DNA from: Bacteroidaceae bacterium
GTDB lineage: Bacteria > Bacteroidota > Bacteroidia > Bacteroidales > Bacteroidaceae
Direction: 5' to 3'
Assembly (NCBI GenBank): GCA_017467885.1
Contig: JAFUKC010000015.1
Span: 1 to 64,000, forward strand
DNA: 64,000 nt
Under the pieces are notes generated by a model. That model was not told the DNA's origin, ran no database searches, and saw only the letters and a list, made by a program, of their open reading frames with translations. Below, in pieces: positions 55,299-63,656 of the stretch (position 1 is its first letter; the number at the start of each line of letters is the position of its first letter). Both the position numbers and the translations under genes were made by a program.

Positions 55299-56102
55299 TC
55301 AGGCGTTACGCTGCAGAAACGCTTCGGCAGGTTTTAAAGCATCTAATTTCCCGACATCGATAAAATCAAGGTCCCTCGCCTCAACACCATAGATGGGATA
55401 CTTTGCCGCAACAGCCATATAAAAACTCATGATTGGAAACCTTGTACCATTCACTTCGTCTATCGGTAATCCGCGTTCCTCAACATATTGTTGCATCAAC
55501 GACAGCACATTATCGCTCAAGATGTGGATTCCCGAGAAGGCAAGTGCCCTGCAGTTCTCGAGTGATACATCGGGGGATGCAAGGTGATAATCACCCGTAT
55601 CGGTATTATGCCACCCAACCAGACGCATATCATCGGGAGCAAACAAAAGAAAACGTTTAGTATCGCGCTTGCTCACCAGCAGTGTTGCCAAAGCATCATC
55701 GCGCACTTGCGAAGCAAACCAATCGATATCACAGTTGGACAAGATATCGACATTATGTATAAGAAAGCGTCCGCACCCTTGCAGCCAACGACGTGCATGC
55801 AGCACAGCACCACCCGTTTCGAGCAGGCTTGCCCGCTCGTCGCTGAAACGGAAAAGCATCTTACCCGACGTCATTTCCTCGGGCGAAGAAACAATCCAAT
55901 CGGCACCCGCAGCCCACTCCTCTATCTTGTCGGCAAAATAGTGGATGTTGACCACCGCTTCGTTAATGCCCGAGGCCAACAATTTACGTGCCACATGTTC
56001 AATCAGCGGTTTTCCGCAGACAGGCACCAAAGCCTTGGGTAAGGTATCTGTAATAGGTTTCAGACGGGTTCCCAACCCCGCCGCAAATATCATAGCTTTC
56101 AT
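55299..56102 (-). CDS. murU: Nucleotidyltransferase, MurU-like (N-acetylmuramate-1-P uridylyltransferase type)
   Basis: A 267-residue sugar-phosphate nucleotidyltransferase. 'MIFAAGLGTRLKPITDTLPKALVPVCGKPLIEH' is the nucleotide-binding signature; 'LETGGAVLHARRWL' and 'FLIHNVDILSNCDIDWF' the sugar and metal sites; 'VEARDLDFIDVGKLDAL' the C-terminal active-site Asp. Hexose-1-P guanylyl- or uridylyltransferases share this, so sequence alone leaves substrate open. The same operon encodes an AmgK-like kinase, exactly the partner of MurU in Pseudomonas, which makes MurNAc/GlcNAc-1-P the best guess. Confidence 0.78.
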   Translation of the reverse strand: MKAMIFAAGLGTRLKPITDTLPKALVPVCGKPLIEHVARKLLASGINEAVVNIHYFADKIEEWAAGADWIVSSPEEMTSGKMLFRFSDERASLLETGGAVLHARRWLQGCGRFLIHNVDILSNCDIDWFASQVRDDALATLLVSKRDTKRFLLFAPDDMRLVGWHNTDTGDYHLASPDVSLENCRALAFSGIHILSDNVLSLMQQYVEERGLPIDEVNGTRFPIMSFYMAVAAKYPIYGVEARDLDFIDVGKLDALKPAEAFLQRNA

Positions 56103-56134
56103 ACCTGCATTATGATGCCAAACAGTTAATAAAA

Positions 56135-57415
56135 TTAAATATCATAGAACTTTGTGAAAGCCTTTATAGCGTATTCGGTATCGACCAAAGCCGATGTTTC
56201 TCGTACCGAGTGCATCGCCCACATCGGATTACCCATATCCACACCACGCATTGGCAGCTGTGTGGTAAGCGTATTTCCAAGTGTTGATCCACCTGCAATA
56301 TCGGAACGATTTACGAAAGTCTGGTATGGTACACCTGCTGCACGACACACCTCGATGAATACAGCAGCCGACTCGGCATCTGTCACATACTTTTGATTGG
56401 CATTGTACTTTATCACAGGGCCGCCACCCATCACAGGATGGTTTGTCGGGTCGTGCCTATCGGCATAATTCGGATGCAAAGCATGTGCCATATCCGCTGA
56501 AACCATAAACGAATTCTCTACAGCAGCATATAAATCGCCCTGTTTTCCGCCTCGATTCAAAATAATTGCATCGAGCAGATTACGCAACATTGGCGATGCA
56601 GAGCCCTGCTTTGTCATATTGCCTGTCTCCTCGTTATCGAACAGGGCAAGCACCTGTGTCATTGTAGCAGGCTTGCTTGCAAGCATTGCTTCAAGCCCGG
56701 CAAAGGCCATAAGAAGGTCGTCCTGACGACCGCTCGACACAAATTCATTATTTAAACCGCACAGGCAGGCAGGTGTGGCATCATAGAGCGACAGGTCGAA
56801 GTCCAGAATATCATCGGTATCTACTGCAAGTTCCCGGGCCACAATATTCAGCAAAAGATTCTCTTTCTCGAAATGTTCGTTTATGAAACCAAGCACCGGC
56901 ATCATATCTTTCTGACGATTGATTTTGTTGCCTTCATTCACCTCACGATTGAAATGTATTGCCAAATGCGGTATCAAAAGCAACGGGCGGTGTATATGCA
57001 ACAGACGCACCTGCGGACGCAATGGATTATCGCCACGCAGAATCACCCTGCCGGCAAGCGACAAGGGACGGTCGAACCACGTATACAGGATAGGACCGCC
57101 GTATACCTCGGTATTCAATCGTATCATGCCACCCTCGCTCACCATCTCGGGTGCCGGCTTCACGCGGAAACAGGGCGAATCGGTGTGTGCACATATCAAT
57201 TTAAAGCCATCGGTAACACCGCCTGTGCCCACTCTGAATGCAAATACAGCCGAATTGTTCTTTGTAATATAATAGCCCTTACCGGCCTCAAGAGTAGGGA
57301 GCGAGCCTAATTCGACTTTCACAAACCCTGCAGCCTGCAAACGTTTCTCGGCATAATCGGCAGCCAGAAAGTTCACAGGCGAACTATTAAGCATATCAAG
57401 CAATCTATCTTTCAT
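56135..57415 (-). CDS. M18 family aminopeptidase
   Basis: A 426-residue dinuclear zinc aminopeptidase of the aspartyl aminopeptidase type. Metal ligands: 'CAHTDSPCFRVKP' (His, Asp), 'FDNEETGNMTKQG' (Glu pair), 'SADMAHALHPNY' (Asp, His) and the C-terminal 'HSVRET' histidine. Length is normal. It is the middle gene of a minus-strand operon (26 bases after the AmgK-RapZ fusion, 32 before MurU), where it might trim peptides from recycled murein, though M18 enzymes act on general peptides. Confidence 0.9.
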   Translation of the reverse strand: MKDRLLDMLNSSPVNFLAADYAEKRLQAAGFVKVELGSLPTLEAGKGYYITKNNSAVFAFRVGTGGVTDGFKLICAHTDSPCFRVKPAPEMVSEGGMIRLNTEVYGGPILYTWFDRPLSLAGRVILRGDNPLRPQVRLLHIHRPLLLIPHLAIHFNREVNEGNKINRQKDMMPVLGFINEHFEKENLLLNIVARELAVDTDDILDFDLSLYDATPACLCGLNNEFVSSGRQDDLLMAFAGLEAMLASKPATMTQVLALFDNEETGNMTKQGSASPMLRNLLDAIILNRGGKQGDLYAAVENSFMVSADMAHALHPNYADRHDPTNHPVMGGGPVIKYNANQKYVTDAESAAVFIEVCRAAGVPYQTFVNRSDIAGGSTLGNTLTTQLPMRGVDMGNPMWAMHSVRETSALVDTEYAIKAFTKFYDI

Positions 57416-57441
57416 AATTTTGTCAAACTAATTTGTTAAAC

Positions 57442-58878
57442 TTATTTATTATCACTTTTCTTTCTTTCCAACGTATATGATACATTAAGCATCGAATGGT
57501 TCACACGCACACACACAGCATACTTGTCGGCTATATGCCGGGCTATATGCTCGGCACTGTAAACCGAACGGTGCCTGCCACCTGTACAACCGCAGCAGAC
57601 CTGAATATGGGTAAAACCACGCTCAATATACACCGACACCATGTTATCGACTAGCGAATATGCATTCTGCAGAAAAGCATGAATATCGCTCTCTGTCTCC
57701 AAAAAATGTTTTACAGGTTCATCCATCCCTGTAAGTTTCTTATACGGTTCGTAGCGTCCGGGATTGTGTATAGCCCTGCAATCGAAGACAAAGCCGCCAC
57801 CGTTGCCCGAATAATCCTCGGGAATACCACGCTTGTAGGAGAAACTTATGACATCTACCGTAAGTTCCTTCTCCTCGACCTTCACAAAGCGTGGTAAACG
57901 AGCTGTTTCGCCCACCACCCTTGCCAGATAGGGAAAATCCTGTACCCTGCATAGTAAATCGTTTAACTGCATCAAGGCCGCAGGAATACTCTCGACAAAT
58001 GTTTTCTTACGCTCGAACAATCCCCTGTATCCATAAGTACCCAAATTCTGCAACAGGCGGAAAATTCTGAAGAGGTCAAGCTTTTGCATAAATTCCTTTT
58101 CATCCACATTGCGATATCTCGACAGCGAAGCAATGTACGACTTAAGCATACGTTCAACGACCTCGGGCGTATATCTTGCCCGAGCCTGCCCCACAAACGA
58201 AGCAACATCGTAATATATCGGACCACGGCGCCCTCCCTGAAAATCAATGAAATATGGCTCGCCATCGTGCCACATGACATTACGCGACTGAAAATCGCGA
58301 TAAAGGAAGGTATTATCAGACTCTTCGAGTAACTGTGAAGCAAGCAGCTCGAACTCATTTTCCAAAAGTTGCTCATCAAAATCAATACCCGCACCCTTAA
58401 GAAAACAATACTTAAAGTAGTTCAAATCCCAAAATACCGACCGACTGTTGAAATCGGAAACAGGATAGCACTGCGAGAAATCCCATCCATCGGCAATTTT
58501 ATACTGTATATCGGGTAACAGCTGCATAACACGACACAAAGCATCTACATCTTTCGAGGAAAAACTGCCCCCCTCGCGCGAGTCCTTCATTAACATAAAG
58601 AGTGTTGTATCGCCCAAATCCTGCATAATGTAACAAAGTTCATCAGCCGAAACCGCATACACACGAGGCGCATTCAAACCACACCCGAGGAATTTCCCTG
58701 CAAGCGCAAGGAATGCCCTGTTCTCTTCAACCGAGGTACCCACAGCACCAATCATGGCGATGTTACCCGCCGTCATTCTGTAATAACTGCGGTTCGAGCC
58801 ATCGCCTGTCAATCGCACAAAATCGGTACACTGCACACCTGTCGCCTCGTAAAATAATCCGGCAAGAACACTGTTCAT
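57442..58878 (-). CDS. AmgK-like sugar kinase fused to a RapZ C-terminal domain
   Basis: A 478-residue fusion. The start at 58878 follows the -7 box at 58922; the frame stays open to 59025 with an implausible leader. Residues 1-320 are an APH/AmgK-type anomeric sugar kinase ('FLYRDFQSRNVMW', catalytic Asp195 and metal Asn200; 'FIDFQGGRRGP', metal Asp212). Residues about 340-465 are the RapZ C-terminal domain ('VDVISFSYKRGIP', 'VFDCRAIHNPG', 'CCGCTGGRHRSV'), which in E. coli senses GlcN-6-P. The kinase should make MurNAc- or GlcNAc-1-P for the downstream MurU-like enzyme, and the RapZ part may tune activity to amino-sugar supply. The join is in frame with no stop. Confidence 0.83.
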   Translation of the reverse strand: MNSVLAGLFYEATGVQCTDFVRLTGDGSNRSYYRMTAGNIAMIGAVGTSVEENRAFLALAGKFLGCGLNAPRVYAVSADELCYIMQDLGDTTLFMLMKDSREGGSFSSKDVDALCRVMQLLPDIQYKIADGWDFSQCYPVSDFNSRSVFWDLNYFKYCFLKGAGIDFDEQLLENEFELLASQLLEESDNTFLYRDFQSRNVMWHDGEPYFIDFQGGRRGPIYYDVASFVGQARARYTPEVVERMLKSYIASLSRYRNVDEKEFMQKLDLFRIFRLLQNLGTYGYRGLFERKKTFVESIPAALMQLNDLLCRVQDFPYLARVVGETARLPRFVKVEEKELTVDVISFSYKRGIPEDYSGNGGGFVFDCRAIHNPGRYEPYKKLTGMDEPVKHFLETESDIHAFLQNAYSLVDNMVSVYIERGFTHIQVCCGCTGGRHRSVYSAEHIARHIADKYAVCVRVNHSMLNVSYTLERKKSDNK

Positions 58879-58892
58879 TTGATTCAGATGGA

Positions 58893-58908
58893 ATTTAGAA
58901 GCTGTTAA
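58893..58908 (-). repeat. Dispersed 15-bp element, copy 4
   Basis: On the minus strand TTAACAGCTTCTAAA, in the leader of the AmgK-RapZ gene, related to TTAAACARCTTCTAA. Confidence 0.4.
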
Positions 58909-58921
58909 TACTATTTTTTTG

Positions 58922-58929
58922 CGAAGATA
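58922..58929 (-). promoter_or_regulatory. -7 box of the AmgK-RapZ operon
   Basis: TATCTTCG on the minus strand, 43 bases before the ATG at 58878, with TTTTTG about 18 bases further up as a possible -33. Confidence 0.6.
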
Positions 58930-59092
58930 ACAATTAATTCCTATCGGCAAAAACAAAAGACAAAAATCCCGATAAAAGCAACTCTTAACGTAAAAAAGTT
59001 GCATTTTAATACGTAAACAAAACATTTTTCATCTTTTTTCAAAAAAAATCAGTCATTTTTTCATTTTGTATACAAAAAACATTATTTTTGCA

Positions 59093-59100
59093 ATCGGTTT
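59093..59100 (+). promoter_or_regulatory. -7 box of gdhA
   Basis: TATTTTTG followed by CAATCGG, leader of about 85 bases. Confidence 0.6.
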
Positions 59101-59192
59101 TAAAACAAAAGAAGAGAAAATGGCATTTATTTATCAGTAAAACCAACTTTTCTCCATCAAAAAGAATACAAATAATTAAAAAGAAATAACAA

Positions 59193-60527
59193 ATGAAAGT
59201 TGAAACTACATTAGAGAACCTGAAGAAAAGATTTCCCAACGAGCCCGAGTATTTTCAGGCTGTTGAAGAGGTATTGCACTCTATCGAAGGAGAATATAAC
59301 AAACACCCCGAATTCGAGGCGAGCAACCTTATTGAGCGTCTTTGTATCCCCGATAGAATTTTTACATTCCGCGTTACATGGACCGACGACAAAGGAAATG
59401 TTCAGGTGAACACCGGATATCGTGTACAACACAACAACGCCATAGGCCCCTACAAGGGTGGTATTCGTTTCCACCCCTCGGTAAACGTAGGAATCCTTAA
59501 ATACCTTGCATTCGAGCAAACCTTCAAGAACTCCCTCACCACATTGCCTATGGGCGGTGCAAAAGGAGGTTCCGACTTCGACCCAAAAGGTAAAAGCGAT
59601 GCAGAAGTAATGCGTTTCTGCCAAGCATTCATCACCGAGTTGTGGCGTCACATCGGCCCCGAGATGGACGTACCCGCAGGTGACATCGGTGTAGGTGGTC
59701 GTGAGGTCGGCTATATGTTCGGCATGTATAAGAAGCTTACACGTGAGTTCAACGGAGTATTCACAGGCAAAGGCTTGGAGTTTGGCGGTTCACTTATACG
59801 TCCCGAGGCTACCGGCTATGGCAACATTTACTTCCTGCGCGAGATGCTTAAGACACGTGGCATGGATATTAAGGGCATGACCTGCCTTGTTTCAGGCTCG
59901 GGCAACGTGGCACAATACACAGTTGAGAAAGTTATTCAGCTTGGCGGCAAGGTTTATACAATGAGCGACTCGGACGGTTACATATACGACCCGGACGGCA
60001 TCGACCGCGAAAAGCTCGACTTCATCATGGAGTTGAAAAATATTCGTCGCGGACGCATCAAGGAGTATGCCGACAAATATGGTTGCAAATATGTTGCAGG
60101 CGCCAAACCTTGGGGCGAAAAAGCCGACATTGCACTACCCTCGGCCACACAGAACGAAATTAACGGCGAGCATGCAAGAATGTTGATAGAGAATGGTGTT
60201 ATAGCCGTATCGGAAGGTGCCAACATGCCTTCGACACCCGAAGCTATCCATGTATTCCAGGAAGCAAGAATATTGTATGCACCCGGAAAGGCGTCAAACG
60301 CCGGCGGTGTATCGGTTTCGGGCCTCGAGATGTCGCAGAACTCATACAAACTTAACTGGAGCAGTGCAAAAGTAGATGAAAAGTTACACGAGATTATGCA
60401 TAACATCCACAATGCATGTGTTAAATACGGTACAAGAGAAGATGGTTACATCGATTATGTGAAGGGTGCAAACATTGCCGGGTTTCTTAAGGTTGCAAAA
60501 GCAATGATGGCACAAGGAGTCGTATAA
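59193..60527 (+). CDS. gdhA: NADP-specific glutamate dehydrogenase
   Basis: A 444-residue hexameric enzyme (EC 1.4.1.4) that aminates 2-oxoglutarate to glutamate, the main ammonia-assimilating step in Bacteroidales. 'GYRVQHNNAIGPYKGGIRFHP' and 'LPMGGAKGGSDFDPKGKSD' (catalytic Lys) form the substrate site; 'PAGDIGVGGREVGYMFG' and 'CLVSGSGNVAQYTVEK' the coenzyme fold; 'SDSDGYIYD' at the end of beta-2 fits NADP. Length is that of the small NADP form. It has its own promoter and terminator. Confidence 0.97.
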   Translation: MKVETTLENLKKRFPNEPEYFQAVEEVLHSIEGEYNKHPEFEASNLIERLCIPDRIFTFRVTWTDDKGNVQVNTGYRVQHNNAIGPYKGGIRFHPSVNVGILKYLAFEQTFKNSLTTLPMGGAKGGSDFDPKGKSDAEVMRFCQAFITELWRHIGPEMDVPAGDIGVGGREVGYMFGMYKKLTREFNGVFTGKGLEFGGSLIRPEATGYGNIYFLREMLKTRGMDIKGMTCLVSGSGNVAQYTVEKVIQLGGKVYTMSDSDGYIYDPDGIDREKLDFIMELKNIRRGRIKEYADKYGCKYVAGAKPWGEKADIALPSATQNEINGEHARMLIENGVIAVSEGANMPSTPEAIHVFQEARILYAPGKASNAGGVSVSGLEMSQNSYKLNWSSAKVDEKLHEIMHNIHNACVKYGTREDGYIDYVKGANIAGFLKVAKAMMAQGVV

Positions 60528-60548
60528 CAGATAAAGATACATTAATAA

Positions 60549-60586
60549 CAAAAAGCATCACCCATGGGTGATGCTTTTTTGTTATT
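60549..60586 (+). terminator. Intrinsic terminator after gdhA
   Basis: Stem GCATCACCCA / TGGGTGATGC with A- and T-runs, near-perfect (five A against six T). Confidence 0.85.
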
Positions 60587-60694
60587 ACCAATACTGCTAA
60601 TGAAAACAGATCTTAAATGTTATGATTTGTTAATGTACAAACAAACGAACAACAAAAAGCGTTATATAGATGTGTTTTTCATAGTAATAGATTT

Positions 60695-60790
60695 TATCGT
60701 AGCATCCGCTTGAGAAAGTCGATGCCCGAACAGGTAAAAGCGTTTACCTGAAAGAAAACTGCACTCACTCCCCTTGGGTGCGGTTTTTTA
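60695..60790 (+). ncRNA. Possible small structured RNA
   Basis: Three hairpins in series: GCATC (60702) with GATGC (60721), a perfect CAGGTAAA/TTTACCTG (60731-60750, loop AGCG), and CTGCACTC/GGGTGCGG (60759-60783) followed by TTTTTT. The last looks like an intrinsic terminator. No coding frame and no clear -7 box. It may be a small RNA, or only a terminator for the minus-strand thioesterase gene, since T-rich sequence follows on that strand too. Confidence 0.35.
60759..60783. terminator. Probably bidirectional terminator
   Basis: 8-bp stem with two G-T pairs; TTTTTT after it on the plus strand and TTTTCTTTC on the minus strand. Confidence 0.6.
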
Positions 60791-60800
60791 TATTCAACAA

Positions 60801-61172
60801 CTATAACTTTTCCATGAAACGTTGCTTGTCGACAATAAAACGCAGATGATTGCCGCGCCCTATCAGCACCTCTCCGTCGCTGGCAGTCACCTCGAATGTG
60901 AGCTTTCGCCCATCTACACCCACAAGTGTAGCCGTAGCCGACACTACAGCACCCGGAACGGATGGTTTAAGATGCTGAACATTTATTTCACCGCCCACAG
61001 TGGTAGCTCCATCGGGCAAAGCCTGTGCAACAGCCAACATTGCTGCATTCTCCATAAGTGCAACCATTGCGGGAGTAGCAAAGACAGGCAAATCGCCCGA
61101 CCCCAAAGAGAGGGCACAATTCTCGATGGTCACGCTTCTCTCTACAGTGTGTGATAATCCTTCTTTTAGCAT
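60801..61172 (-). CDS. Acyl-CoA thioesterase-like hot-dog protein (FlK type)
   Basis: A 123-residue single hot-dog domain. The start at 61172 (MLKEGLSHTVERSVT) is chosen; the upstream extension is basic and unlike the family. 'FATPAMVALMENAAMLAV' holds the Thr/Glu of the active site, 'TTVGGEINVQHLKPSVPG' the catalytic His, and 'GRGNHLRFIV' the C-terminal strand. It closely follows the fluoroacetyl-CoA thioesterase FlK pattern, but in gut anaerobes such proteins hydrolyse other acyl-CoAs or act in housekeeping; substrate unknown. Confidence 0.8.
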   Translation of the reverse strand: MLKEGLSHTVERSVTIENCALSLGSGDLPVFATPAMVALMENAAMLAVAQALPDGATTVGGEINVQHLKPSVPGAVVSATATLVGVDGRKLTFEVTASDGEVLIGRGNHLRFIVDKQRFMEKL

Positions 61173-61352
61173 AATACTATTTTTACAGTGCAAAAACAAA
61201 GCAAACAAACCGGTAAATATTTGCACAACCTGTTTTCGCAAACAAAGCGTACAAATTTAAGCAAAAAAAGGTAAACAATGCCCTTATACATGTTGTTTAA
61301 ATAAAAAAACAACAAAACTACAGTTTCTGTTATAAGAGATAATATTTGAAAT

Positions 61353-61372
61353 AAATTCAAACAACTTCTAAA
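61353..61372 (+). repeat. Dispersed 15-bp element, copy 5
   Basis: TCAAACAACTTCTAA within this span, abutting the ATG of the MscS-type gene; related to TTAAACARCTTCTAA. Confidence 0.4.
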
Positions 61373-62694
61373 TGAATAGAGAAAATTTCACCGAAGAGAG
61401 CCTTAACGGTATAAAGGGGCTGTTGGCAAAAACCGGTATCCCCATAGATATTCTCAACAGATACGATATAATAATATACCCGTTGATAATCCTTGCAACC
61501 GCATTCCTTATCGCCGAAATAGTTTATCGTATCTCGTACTTCTTTGCCCGGCACATCTTACAACACAAGGAGTACTCGTTTCTCGATAAAATATTGAAGC
61601 ATAATGCCCTTCGACGACTGACACACATCATTCCTCCTATAATAATAAACATGCTGCTGCCTATTGCCTTCGAAAACAAAGGGGTGCTGCTTCGCTATTT
61701 GGAAAATCTTGTGTGGATATATCTTATAGTATCTATAGTGAGAGCTGTTATTGTATTGCTTAACATCGTTGCCGAGATGGCCTTCACAAAAAGCAAATAT
61801 CACAACCGCCCAATAAAAGGCCTGCTGCAGATAAGCAAAATAATAGTATACATAATAACTGCTATAATTGTATTATCGATACTCACAAACAGATCGCCAT
61901 TATACCTTATTGGCGGTTTAGGTGCCTTTGCCGCAGTGCTTATGCTTATAACAAAAGATAGCATAATGGGATTTGTGGGTGGCTTCCTGCTACTCGAGAA
62001 TGACATGGTCAGGTTGGGAGATTGGATAGAGATACCCGGGACAGCCATAAACGGAACGGTAACCGATATTTCACTGACAATTGTAAAGGTACGCAATTTC
62101 GACAACACCATAGCAACCATTCCACCCTATTCGCTTATAAACGAAAGTTTCATTAATTGGCGTGGAATGAGCGAAAGTGGCGGGCGGCGCATTTCACGCG
62201 GGTTCACTCTGAAGATAGACAACATACAGCCATGCAGCAGAAGGTTTCTGGAACGCATGAAAAAGTTCGACAACGAACTGTGCAACTACATAATAACAAA
62301 GGAGAAGGAGAAAGCAAGCGGCAACATCGGCAACCCCTCGGAGCCGGTAGATGGCAATGTAGAAACAAATGCCGGGCTCTTCAGAGCTTATGCAGAGTTC
62401 TATCTGCGGCGACATCCTCACATCCGCAAGGATATGCTTATAATGGTACGCACCATGACACCCACCGACACAGGATTGCCATTGCAGTTCTACTGTTTCA
62501 CAAAAACCACAGATTGGCAGGAGTACGAGAGTATACAATCGGGTATAATGGAGCATTTTGCATCGGTTATGCCTGTATTCGAACTTTATCCTTTTCAATC
62601 GACCTCCTCGCGCGATACAATAATTAGCGGCTTGTTAGAGGGCAATTTTCCACCTGAACACATCACCGGACTGCCGTTTAGAACCACAAAATAG
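61372..62694 (+). CDS. MscS-family mechanosensitive channel (YbdG-like)
   Basis: A 440-residue membrane protein. Five N-terminal helices (from 'YDIIIYPLIILATAFLIAEIVYRI' to 'LYLIGGLGAFAAVLMLIT') end in the MscS pore-lining and beta-domain signature 'SIMGFVGGFLLLENDMVRLGDWIEIPGTAINGTVTDISLTIVKVRNFDNTIATIPPYSLI'. The long cytoplasmic region and 'GLPLQFYCFTKTTDWQEYESIQSGIMEHF' match YbdG-type channels. It relieves hypo-osmotic shock or modulates ion flux. The initiator ATG lies at the end of a dispersed element. Confidence 0.92.
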   Translation: MNRENFTEESLNGIKGLLAKTGIPIDILNRYDIIIYPLIILATAFLIAEIVYRISYFFARHILQHKEYSFLDKILKHNALRRLTHIIPPIIINMLLPIAFENKGVLLRYLENLVWIYLIVSIVRAVIVLLNIVAEMAFTKSKYHNRPIKGLLQISKIIVYIITAIIVLSILTNRSPLYLIGGLGAFAAVLMLITKDSIMGFVGGFLLLENDMVRLGDWIEIPGTAINGTVTDISLTIVKVRNFDNTIATIPPYSLINESFINWRGMSESGGRRISRGFTLKIDNIQPCSRRFLERMKKFDNELCNYIITKEKEKASGNIGNPSEPVDGNVETNAGLFRAYAEFYLRRHPHIRKDMLIMVRTMTPTDTGLPLQFYCFTKTTDWQEYESIQSGIMEHFASVMPVFELYPFQSTSSRDTIISGLLEGNFPPEHITGLPFRTTK

Positions 62695-62780
62695 AAATAA
62701 GCAACATAGTTTTGTTCAATTTTTGCACAAACAGATATAAAATGAGTAGGATAAAGCTCTCTTTTTAGTCTTTTTTACAC

Positions 62781-62788
62781 TATCTTTG
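62781..62788 (+). promoter_or_regulatory. -7 box of the SDR-ALDH unit
   Basis: TATCTTTG followed by CAGTGC, about 50 bases before the SDR ATG. Confidence 0.6.
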
Positions 62789-62837
62789 CAGTGCAAAAAG
62801 GCATATTAGACATATTACACAATAAATACAACAGATT

Positions 62838-63647
62838 ATGACAAAAATTAAAAATAGCTGCGTGCTTATTACAGGCGGTGCATCGGGTATCGGCCGCATC
62901 ATGGGCCGCATAGCGCTCGAAAAAGGAGCAAGATGCTTGGTTATATGGGATATAAACGAAGTAAACATCAATGCTACCATTGACGAATTCAAGACATTTG
63001 GTAAAGTAAAAGGATACAAAGTAGATGTATCGGACTATACTGCCGTCAGTGAGGCATACGCACTGACAAAGAATGAGTGCGGAAATATAGATATTCTAAT
63101 AAACAACGCAGGAATTGTTACAAGCAACAAAACCTTCGACAGGCTTAAGACATCAGAGATTGAGCGTACAATGAATATCAATGCCACAGCTCCTATGTTG
63201 GTTGCATCGCAAATGTTGCCCGAGATGATTGAACGCAATCATGGACATATCTGCAACATAGCATCGGCCGGCGGCATGTTGTCAAATCCCAAAATGTCGG
63301 TATATGCAGCAAGCAAGTGGGCTGTGATTGGCTGGAGCGATTCGGTGAGAATAGAGCTGAAGCAGGCAAAGAGTAAAGTGCGGTTCACGACAATTGCCCC
63401 CTACTTCATCAACACCGGAATGTTCGACGGAGTGCAATCGCGCATCTTTCCAATATTGAAGCCCGAACCCACTGCAAAAAAGATTATAAAGGCTATTGAG
63501 AAGAATCGTAATTTCAAAGGAATACCTTTCGGCTACCATTTCATACGTTTTTGCCAAGCGATATTGCCAACCTCGATTTTTGATTTTATCTTTGGCGAAG
63601 TGGTAGGAATATTCCATGCAATGGATAATTTTACAGGAAGAAAATAA
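62838..63647 (+). CDS. Short-chain dehydrogenase/reductase
   Basis: A 269-residue Rossmann oxidoreductase. 'LITGGASGIGRIMGRIALEKG' is the coenzyme TGxxxGxG site, 'DILINNAGIV' the NNAG motif, 'NIASAGGMLSNPKMSVYAASKWAVIGW' the catalytic Ser-Tyr-Lys. 'VIWDINE' with Asp at the end of beta-2 favours NAD. The C-terminal basic and hydrophobic tail ('FHFIRFCQAILPTSIFDFIFGEVV' region) resembles the retinol/steroid-type SDRs that act on lipids or long-chain alcohols. An aldehyde dehydrogenase starts nine bases later, so the pair may oxidise an alcohol to an acid. Confidence 0.88.
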   Translation: MTKIKNSCVLITGGASGIGRIMGRIALEKGARCLVIWDINEVNINATIDEFKTFGKVKGYKVDVSDYTAVSEAYALTKNECGNIDILINNAGIVTSNKTFDRLKTSEIERTMNINATAPMLVASQMLPEMIERNHGHICNIASAGGMLSNPKMSVYAASKWAVIGWSDSVRIELKQAKSKVRFTTIAPYFINTGMFDGVQSRIFPILKPEPTAKKIIKAIEKNRNFKGIPFGYHFIRFCQAILPTSIFDFIFGEVVGIFHAMDNFTGRK

Positions 63648-63656
63648 CATAAAAAG

